This document shows, in pieces, positions 1 through 4,720 of a stretch of DNA of 5,466 nt. The stretch's first letter is position 1. The number at the start of each line of letters is the position of its first letter. Below the pieces are notes generated by a model. The model worked only from the letters and a program-made list of their open reading frames with translations, did no database searches and was not told the origin of the DNA. Made by a program: the position numbers and the translations under genes. Origin of the DNA: an uncultured Clostridia bacterium (GTDB lineage: Bacteria > Bacillota > Clostridia > Lachnospirales > Lachnospiraceae); the NCBI GenBank assembly GCA_946611595.1, contig CAMODY010000121.1, forward strand, positions 1 to 5,466. The letters run 5' to 3'.

Positions 1-53
1 GCTTCTTCTACAACAGCTTCGGCATCGCTTTTATTTTCATGTTTTTTATCCAT
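1..53 (-). CDS. 5' end of a leftward gene, product unknown (partial)
   Basis: A leftward reading frame begins with ATG at 53-51 and runs off the window start after 17 full codons (MDKKHENKSDAEAVVEE...). A good ribosome binding site, AAAGGAG, lies on the minus strand at 60-66 with a 6-nt spacer, and this decides the start. The visible residues are very hydrophilic and rich in Lys, Glu and Asp, with no signal peptide or membrane segment. Such an acidic, disordered N-terminus occurs in GrpE and in many other cytosolic proteins, so no function is assigned. The gene is divergent from the nitrogenase-like operon and shares its intergenic region. I am fairly sure it is a gene and cannot name it. Confidence 0.6.
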   Translation of the reverse strand, partial: MDKKHENKSDAEAVVEE

Positions 54-130
54 CGATTTCTCCTTTCATAGGATTTCTGAACATTTACATTTCTTTGATG
101 CTCACATGATAATCCCCGGGGGAAATAAAA

Positions 131-152
131 ATCTCCGCAAAACTGCGGGGAT
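131..152 (-). terminator. Hairpin with T-tract in the leader of the leftward gene (possible attenuator)
   Basis: ATCTCCGC at 131-138 pairs with GCGGGGAT at 145-152 (8 bp, one G-U) around a 6-nt loop. Read leftward, the stem is followed by T5-A-T3; read rightward the T-run is only four. It therefore looks like an intrinsic terminator for leftward transcription, about 77 nt upstream of the leftward start codon. A terminator between two divergent genes has no gene to end, so a leader attenuator for the leftward gene is the simplest reading. A competing 7-bp pairing exists: AATCCCC at 111-117 is complementary to GGGGATT at 147-153, which would break the hairpin. The hairpin is seen directly; its role is inferred. 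Confidence 0.45.
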
Positions 153-165
153 TTTGTCACAAAAT
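151..165. promoter_or_regulatory. 7-1-7 inverted repeat, operator-like
   Basis: ATTTTGT-C-ACAAAAT is a perfect 15-nt inverted repeat with a single central base. It overlaps the 3' arm of the neighbouring hairpin. The TTGTCACAA core has the look of a dimeric regulator site, but I cannot match it to a named consensus. The region is AT-rich, so chance is possible. Confidence 0.25.
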
Positions 166-214
166 TGCAACAGGATCTATCTTGTTCACTTCTACACAAA
201 GCAGCTTTTTGACA

Positions 215-232
215 TTGTTAAAAAATTAATAA
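215..232. promoter_or_regulatory. Rex-type redox operator (candidate)
   Basis: The sequence TTGTTAA-AAAA-TTAATAA matches the clostridial Rex consensus TTGTTAA-N4-TTAACAA at all defined positions except one (T for C at 230). Rex is a repressor that releases DNA when the NADH/NAD+ ratio rises, and in anaerobes it controls fermentation and hydrogen genes. The site ends 4 nt before the -35 element of the rightward promoter, so bound Rex could affect RNA polymerase there, and it also lies upstream of the leftward gene. The match is seen in the sequence; binding is inferred. The A/T-rich setting raises the chance of a false match. Confidence 0.5.
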
Positions 233-236
233 TGCC

Positions 237-264
237 TTGTAATAAAAGCCATTTATACTATAAT
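237..264 (+). promoter_or_regulatory. Sigma-A promoter of the nitrogenase-like operon
   Basis: A perfect -10 element TATAAT lies at 259-264, with TTGTAA at 237-242 as the -35, spacer 16 nt (or CTTGTA at 236-241, spacer 17). Transcription would begin near 270-272, giving a leader of about 138 nt before the first start codon at 409. No other hexamer pair in the intergenic region fits as well: the TTGACA at 209-214 has no -10 at 16-18 nt. Confidence 0.6.
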
Positions 265-270
265 CAGTAA

Positions 271-390
271 TACAAAAGATGTTCTGACCACAAGGTCATC
301 TGACCTGAAGGGGAAGGCGTGGGAATAAGTTTTAAAATAAGCAGCACCGACTGCTGAAGACCCTGCACCCCTTTTAGGTGCAGGGTTTTT
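271..390 (+). ncRNA. Structured 5' leader, candidate cis-regulatory RNA of unknown class
   Basis: The segment between the predicted start of transcription and the terminator is rich in pairing elements. TGACC (285-289) and GGTCA (294-298) form a 5-bp hairpin with an ACAA loop; a second TGACC (301-305) and a GACC (359-362) could compete for the same GGTC. AGCAG (340-344) pairs with CTGCT (351-355). CTGAAG occurs twice (305-310 and 354-359). AAGGGG (308-313) can pair with CCCCTT (368-373) inside the terminator, a possible antiterminator. I do not recognise a known riboswitch core (no cobalamin, SAM, TPP, FMN, fluoride or c-di-GMP signature). A short frame, GTG at 319 to TGA at 357, could alternatively encode a 12-residue leader peptide. 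Confidence 0.45.
360..390 (+). terminator. Intrinsic terminator in the operon leader (attenuator)
   Basis: ACCCTGCACC (360-369) pairs perfectly with GGTGCAGGGT (377-386) around a 7-nt loop, followed by a run of T to 390. This is a textbook rho-independent terminator. It lies downstream of the operon promoter and ends 9 nt before the AGGA ribosome binding site of the first gene, so it cannot terminate an upstream rightward gene (there is none) and must act on the operon's own transcript. Expression of the whole operon would require readthrough or antitermination. Confidence 0.85.
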
Positions 391-408
391 AGTTTGAAAG
401 GAAAAACG

Positions 409-660
409 ATGGAGACCAGAGTTGCTATTTTAGGCATTGTTGTTGAAAATCCGGAATCTGTAGGAAAGCTGAACAGCCTCCTTCACGACTACAGCCAATA
501 TATCGTTGGAAGAATGGGCGTTCCTTATAAAGAAAGAGGAATCTCTTTGATCAGCGTCATGGTAGATGGTCCATCGGATGAGATCAGTTCTCTTTCCGGA
601 AAGATCGGTCAGCTCGACGGGATCACCGCAAAAGCGGTTTATTCCAAACTTCCGGCATAA
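409..660 (+). CDS. TM1266-like small regulator (iron-only hydrogenase system regulator family)
   Basis: An 83-residue cytosolic protein that closely resembles the TM1266 family, annotated as putative regulators because they sit beside [FeFe]-hydrogenase and HydEFG maturation genes. The family has a ferredoxin/ACT-like fold similar to the NikR C-terminal domain. Recognisable parts are the first strand METRVAILGIVVENPES (1-17), the helix with LNSLLHDYSQYIVGRMG (21-37), YKERGISLISVMVDG (40-54), and the C-terminal LSGKIGQLDGITAKAVYS (62-79). It has no Cys, so it is not itself an Fe-S protein. The start is ATG 409, with AGGA at 399-402 and a 6-nt spacer; a TTG at 394 would overlap that ribosome binding site. 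It is the first gene after the attenuator and 53 nt ahead of H1, so it probably senses something for this operon. Its ligand is unknown, and direct DNA binding is not evident. Confidence 0.85.
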   Translation: METRVAILGIVVENPESVGKLNSLLHDYSQYIVGRMGVPYKERGISLISVMVDGPSDEISSLSGKIGQLDGITAKAVYSKLPA

Positions 661-713
661 CTAAAAGGGTCGAAGACAGGATTACCAAAAACTATGTGAT
701 ACAGGAGTATAAC

Positions 714-1457
714 GTGAAGAAAATCGCAATTTACGGAAAAGGCGGAATCGGAAAATCAACGATCGTTTCGAACCTTTCGGTCGCCTTAAGCCGCATGGGA
801 TATAAAGTGATACAGATCGGATGCGACCCGAAAGCAGATTCAACCATTTCGCTAAGGAATGGAGCTCCGCTTAAGACGGTCCTTCAGGCCATGCGTGAAG
901 ATATGAATACCATGAAGCTCGAAGAGATTTCCCTTGTCGGATACGAAGGCGTTGTCTGTGTAGAGGCCGGCGGCCCGATCCCTGGGCAAGGCTGTGCAGG
1001 TAGAGGTATCATCACCGCCTTAGAAAAAGCAGAAAAACTTGGCCTCTATGAAAAATATGATCCGGACTTCGTTCTTTATGACGTTTTAGGCGATGTCGTC
1101 TGCGGCGGATTTTCCATGCCGATGCGCGGAGGCTATGCAGACGAAGTTTATATCGTAAGTTCCGGTGAAAACATGTCCATCTATGCAGCTGCAAACATCG
1201 CAACTGCCCTGAAAGGTTTTGAAGGACGCGGCTATGCTTCTTTAGGCGGCATCATTTTAAATCATAGGAACGTTAAAAACGAAAACGAAAAAGTAAAAGA
1301 ACTGGCAAATGATTTTGAGACCGAAATCGTCTCTGAAATCCCCTGGTCAGAAAAGATACAGGAAGCAGACGAAGAGAAAAAGACTCTTATGGAATGTTTC
1401 CCGGAAAGCTCTGAGGCAGGATGCTTTATAGAATTGGCAAAGTACATATCTAAGTAA
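714..1457 (+). CDS. NifH-like iron protein, nitrogenase-like ATP-dependent reductase (H1)
   Basis: A 247-residue member of the NifH/BchL/CfbC family: a homodimeric ATPase that binds one [4Fe-4S] cluster between subunits and feeds electrons to a D/K partner. Motifs are a P-loop GKGGIGKST (8-16) with signature Lys9, CDPKADST (37-44), cluster ligand Cys94 in GCAGRG and Cys130 in DVVCGGF. Arg97 matches the NifH site modified by DraT. The start is GTG 714, preceded by AGGAG at 703-707 with a 6-nt spacer; an upstream GTG at 696 adds six residues before the conserved KKIAIYGKG and would bury the binding site. It is shorter than NifH (about 275-300), because the C-terminal extension is absent. The tail differs from H2 (IPWSEK in place of the usual IPR). 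The D1 partner follows after 5 nt. Substrate unknown; nitrogen fixation is unlikely. Confidence 0.93.
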   Translation: MKKIAIYGKGGIGKSTIVSNLSVALSRMGYKVIQIGCDPKADSTISLRNGAPLKTVLQAMREDMNTMKLEEISLVGYEGVVCVEAGGPIPGQGCAGRGIITALEKAEKLGLYEKYDPDFVLYDVLGDVVCGGFSMPMRGGYADEVYIVSSGENMSIYAAANIATALKGFEGRGYASLGGIILNHRNVKNENEKVKELANDFETEIVSEIPWSEKIQEADEEKKTLMECFPESSEAGCFIELAKYISK

Positions 1458-1462
1458 GAAAA

Positions 1463-2794
1463 ATGTTAAGCAGTATCAACGCTCCGGAAAATACCGGTGC
1501 AGAACAAGTTTATATTAAGGACGCTTCCTTCCCCGCTCCGTTTCATGCAGGATTGGAGTACAGTTCCCCTGCGCGCGGAACCTGGAATATCGTCCATACA
1601 GGCATGCTGATCCCTGAGTCACATCAGATCTTTGTCTGTGCCTACGGCTGCCTGCGCGGCGTTGTACTGACAGCAGCAGAAATGAACGCCCTGGACCGTT
1701 ACTCTTCCATCAGCATCAGCGAAAAACAGGTATTAGACGGCGGCATGGAACAGCTCATGATCGACGGAGTAAAAGACATCATTGAAAAGCTATCCTACCG
1801 TCCACGCGCCATTTTACTTTTCATTAGTTGTCAGCACTTTTTCCTGGCCTATGATCAGCAGTATGTCTTCGACACAGTGTCAGACATGTTTCCGGACATC
1901 CGTTTTATTGACTGCTATATGATCCCGACGTTAAGAAAAAGCGGAATCACACCGGATCAGAAAATGCGTATCCAAATGCATATGGCATGGAAAAAGCCGG
2001 AAGTGAAGAATAAAAACCAAATAAATCTGATTGGAAGTAACCTTCCGCTTTATGCACACGCAGAACTGATCGGCTGGTTGAAAGAAAACGGCATCACACT
2101 TAGGCAGATCCACGACTGTAAAGATTATGACGACTATCTTTCCATGGCAGCCTCCTCATTTAATATTTATTATGAGCCGCTCGTTCATATGGCTGCAGAG
2201 GATTTAAAAAAGCGTCTCGATACGGACAGCTGTTATCTGACGTTCAGTTTTAGAAAGGAAGAACTTTTAGAAGATTATAAACGCCTTGCAGCTACGCTCA
2301 ATCTTGAGGAACCGAACTTTACAGCCGAGATAGAAGAGATGGAAAGTGCAATTGAAATTGCGAAAGAAAAGATCGGGGACACAGAAATCGTGATCGACTA
2401 TTCCTTTACTTTCCGTCCTTTAAGCTTTGCAAGGATGCTTTTAGAGCATGGTTTTCATGTTACGGAAATTTATGCTGATGCTTTTGCTGCGGATGACAAG
2501 GAAGACTTTGAATATTTAAAGGAGCACTTCCCGGATCTTTTGATTCGCCCGACAAACCGTCCCGGCATGCGTTTCGTTCATGAAACAGCCGATCAAAAAG
2601 TACTCGCGATCGGCCAGAAGGCGGCCTACTTCCGCGGGACCGATTATTTTGTAAATGTCGCAGAAAGCGGCGGCTATTTTGGATTTAACGGAATCAGCGA
2701 GATCATGCGTCTGATGACCGAAGCTTATAACGAAAAGAAAGATAGAAAGGAGATCATCCAGAAGAAAGGTTTTGGATGCGAAAGCTGTATATGA
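1463..2794 (+). CDS. NifD-like subunit of a nitrogenase-like reductase (D1, nitrogenase component 1 family)
   Basis: A 443-residue component-1 protein expected to form an alpha2beta2-type complex with K1 and receive electrons from H1. Candidate Fe-S ligands are Cys59 and Cys63 (VCAYGC) and Cys123 (ISCQHFFLAYD, matching the NifD/K 'C...GDD' site). The C-terminal domain has ESGGYFGFNG (401-410), aligning with NifD SGPYHGFDG, but the position of FeMo-co ligand His442 is Val397, and that of Cys275 is Glu238 (NIYYEP). A FeMo-co-type cofactor held as in NifD is therefore not supported. The tail ends in CESCI. The start ATG 1463 has a poor ribosome binding site and lies 5 nt after H1's stop, suggesting translational coupling; its LEYSSPA motif falls at residue 31, exactly as LIYSSPA does in D2, which supports this start. 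It is homologous to D2. Similar proteins are often labelled NflD or nitrogenase component 1. Confidence 0.87.
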   Translation: MLSSINAPENTGAEQVYIKDASFPAPFHAGLEYSSPARGTWNIVHTGMLIPESHQIFVCAYGCLRGVVLTAAEMNALDRYSSISISEKQVLDGGMEQLMIDGVKDIIEKLSYRPRAILLFISCQHFFLAYDQQYVFDTVSDMFPDIRFIDCYMIPTLRKSGITPDQKMRIQMHMAWKKPEVKNKNQINLIGSNLPLYAHAELIGWLKENGITLRQIHDCKDYDDYLSMAASSFNIYYEPLVHMAAEDLKKRLDTDSCYLTFSFRKEELLEDYKRLAATLNLEEPNFTAEIEEMESAIEIAKEKIGDTEIVIDYSFTFRPLSFARMLLEHGFHVTEIYADAFAADDKEDFEYLKEHFPDLLIRPTNRPGMRFVHETADQKVLAIGQKAAYFRGTDYFVNVAESGGYFGFNGISEIMRLMTEAYNEKKDRKEIIQKKGFGCESCI

Positions 2795-3945
2795 AACAGG
2801 TCGTAGTAAAAACCTCAACTTATTCCTCTGACGAGTTTGGCGTCTGCTCTGCTCTTTACGAGCTCGGCGGCATGGTTGTCATGCACGACGCTTCCGGATG
2901 CAACTCCACCTACACCACGCACGACGAACCTCGCTGGTATGACATGGACAGCATGATCTACATCTCTGCGATTTCGGAAATGGAAGCGATCATGGGAGAT
3001 GACGAAAAACTGATCACGGACATTTTAGAGACAGCCGAAGAACTGAAGCCAAAATTCATCGCCATCGTCGGAGCGCCGATCCCTTATATGACAGGAACGG
3101 ACTTTCAGGCGATCGCAAATATCGTCGAAGAGAAAGCAGGCCTTTTCTGTTTCGGTTTTCAGACGAACGGCATGGAATACTATACAAAAGGAATCTCCAT
3201 GGCGCTTCGGGAACTTACAGACCGCTTCTGCATTGAATCCGTTCCAAAGCCTTCCGACAGGATGCGCGTCAATATCCTCGGCGCGACACCTTTGGATTTT
3301 TCCGTGAACGGAACGGTAGATGCGATTGAGAGCTGGCTTTCCAAAAAAGGCTTTGAACCAGGCTGCTGCTTTGCGATGGGGAGTTCTTTGGATGAAATCT
3401 TTTTAGCTTCATCTGCACATGTAAACCTTGTGATTTCCTACGGCGGATTAGAAGCCGCAAAACTTTTAGAAGAACGTTTCGGCATTCCTTACGTTGTCGG
3501 CGTTCCATACGGCCAGGTCTTTTCGAATCTTTTAGGAAATACGATTTACCAGGCCTCGATGATGAACCGGCACCAGATTGCATATGCCGCAAAGATGGAA
3601 TACGGAAGCGAGTCAAAAAAGCAGGTGGCGATCATTGGAGAAAGCGTCCTTTGTGCATCTTTAGCGTCTGCGATTGAGATGGAACATCCGGAGCTGAACT
3701 GCAAAGTGCTCTGTCCTTTAGATACAGAGTCCCTGCTGCTTCGGCCGGGCGATCAAAGAACGCCGGAGGAAGACGACATTGCCTCGGCACTTAAAAAAGC
3801 AGATTTTGTGATTGCTGATCCGCTTTATCAAACGCTTTGTCCGGAGAAGGAATTTATCTCCCTTCCGCACACAGCTTTTTCAGGAAGAATATTTGAGAAA
3901 GAGATCCCAATTTTAATCGGAGACCTCTCAGCTTTGAAACTATAA
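2791..3945 (+). CDS. NifK/NifE-like subunit of a nitrogenase-like reductase (K1, nitrogenase component 1 family)
   Basis: A 384-residue component-1 protein, the probable beta partner of D1. Its N-terminus has GVCSALYELGG with Cys19 and HDASGCNSTYTTHDE with Cys37, two of the three Cys that hold the P-cluster-type site in NifK/NifE. At the third site (VGAPIPYMTGTD, 93-104) the expected Cys is Ala95/Pro96. The middle has MGSSLDEIFLASSAHVNLVIS (196-216) and the conserved GIPYVVGVPYG (231-241). At 384 residues it is shorter than NifK (about 450-520), as in other nitrogenase-like reductases. Start choice: ATG 2791 overlaps D1's stop as ATGA and begins at the conserved MKQV. ATG 2776 would add five residues and has a better ribosome binding site (GAAAGG, 6-nt spacer), so it cannot be excluded. 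H2 follows after 13 nt. Confidence 0.87.
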   Translation: MKQVVVKTSTYSSDEFGVCSALYELGGMVVMHDASGCNSTYTTHDEPRWYDMDSMIYISAISEMEAIMGDDEKLITDILETAEELKPKFIAIVGAPIPYMTGTDFQAIANIVEEKAGLFCFGFQTNGMEYYTKGISMALRELTDRFCIESVPKPSDRMRVNILGATPLDFSVNGTVDAIESWLSKKGFEPGCCFAMGSSLDEIFLASSAHVNLVISYGGLEAAKLLEERFGIPYVVGVPYGQVFSNLLGNTIYQASMMNRHQIAYAAKMEYGSESKKQVAIIGESVLCASLASAIEMEHPELNCKVLCPLDTESLLLRPGDQRTPEEDDIASALKKADFVIADPLYQTLCPEKEFISLPHTAFSGRIFEKEIPILIGDLSALKL

Positions 3946-3958
3946 GGAGACATCACGC

Positions 3959-4720
3959 ATGCTTAAAATTGCAATTTACGGAAAAGGCGGAATCGGAAAA
4001 TCCACAACGACAGCAAATCTCGCTGCGGCATTTTCCACGCTTGGAAAAAAAGTAATCCAGATCGGATGCGATCCGAAGGCAGATTCCACAATGAATCTTT
4101 TAGGCGGCCATCCGGTTCAGCCGGTCATGGACTACATCCGCGAAAAAGATGAAGAGCCTGAAAAAATCGAAGAGATCACAAAAGAAGGATTCGGAGGCAT
4201 CGTCTGCATCGAGACCGGCGGCCCTACTCCGGGACTTGGCTGTGCAGGACGCGGAATCATCACAACCTTTTCCCTTTTAGAAGAGCTTGAACTTTTTGAG
4301 ACCTATCATCCGGACGTTGTTTTATACGACGTTTTAGGAGATGTTGTCTGCGGAGGCTTTGCTGCACCAATCCGCGAAGGCTATGCAGAACAGATCCTGA
4401 TCGTAACCTCTGGAGAAAAGATGGCTCTTTACGCAGCAAATAATATCAATACCGCAGTTAAAAATTTTGAGGACAGAGGCTATGCCAAAGTCCGCGGCAT
4501 CATCTTAAACCGCCGCAAAGTGGAAAACGAATATGAAAAAGTTTCCGCCTTTGCTGAAGCAAACGGACTTGAGATCATTGCCGACATTCCAAGAAGCGAC
4601 GACATCATCAAATATGAAGATCAGGGCATGACGGTAATTGAAGGCGATCCGAATTTAGAGATCAGCAAAACTTACATTGCCCTTGCAAAAAAATTATTGG
4701 AAAGTGAAACAAATGAGTAA
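3959..4720 (+). CDS. NifH-like iron protein, second copy (H2)
   Basis: A 253-residue paralogue of H1, with the same expected role for a second component-1 pair. It has the P-loop GKGGIGKST (8-16), CDPKADST (37-44), Cys95 in GCAGRG, Cys131 in DVVCGGF, and Arg98. Unlike H1 it keeps the usual IPRSDDI (210-216) and a conventional TVIEGDP tail, so it is the more typical NifH-like of the two. AAGGAG at 3944-3949, overlapping K1's stop, precedes ATG 3959 by 9 nt; this is the best ribosome binding site in the operon. Its last 8 nt overlap the start of D2. It shares a 32-nt identical DNA stretch with H1 over the P-loop. The nucleotide-binding and cluster residues are complete, so it should be active. 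Confidence 0.93.
   Translation: MLKIAIYGKGGIGKSTTTANLAAAFSTLGKKVIQIGCDPKADSTMNLLGGHPVQPVMDYIREKDEEPEKIEEITKEGFGGIVCIETGGPTPGLGCAGRGIITTFSLLEELELFETYHPDVVLYDVLGDVVCGGFAAPIREGYAEQILIVTSGEKMALYAANNINTAVKNFEDRGYAKVRGIILNRRKVENEYEKVSAFAEANGLEIIADIPRSDDIIKYEDQGMTVIEGDPNLEISKTYIALAKKLLESETNE

Noticed and set aside
8..199. 63-residue leftward frame across the intergenic region
   Set aside because: It is in a different frame from the well-supported leftward start at 53, crosses the hairpin and has no recognisable protein character; treated as chance.
209..237. TTGACA at 209-214 as the -35 of the operon promoter
   Set aside because: No acceptable -10 element lies 16-18 nt downstream; the TATAAT at 259-264 pairs better with TTGTAA at 237-242.
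279..287. ATG at 279 as a leader peptide start
   Set aside because: It reaches a stop after two codons and has no ribosome binding site.
305..360. Cobalamin riboswitch, suggested by GGGAAGGCGTGGGAA
   Set aside because: The defining B12-box (GCCACTG-type) and the other conserved helices are absent and the leader is too short.
394..411. TTG start at 394 for the TM1266-like gene
   Set aside because: It overlaps the ribosome binding site and adds residues not typical of the family; ATG 409 has a good site and begins at the conserved strand.
694..716. Earlier GTG start (696) for H1, adding MIQEYN before the conserved N-terminus
   Set aside because: The AGGAG at 703-707 would lie inside the gene, and the GTG at 714 has ideal spacing and matches the H2 N-terminus (MLKIAIYGKG versus MKKIAIYGKG).
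3269..3616. 115-residue leftward frame opposite K1
   Set aside because: Arg/Ser/Lys-rich translation typical of the antisense of a conserved gene; no ribosome binding site support and K1 is clearly coding here.
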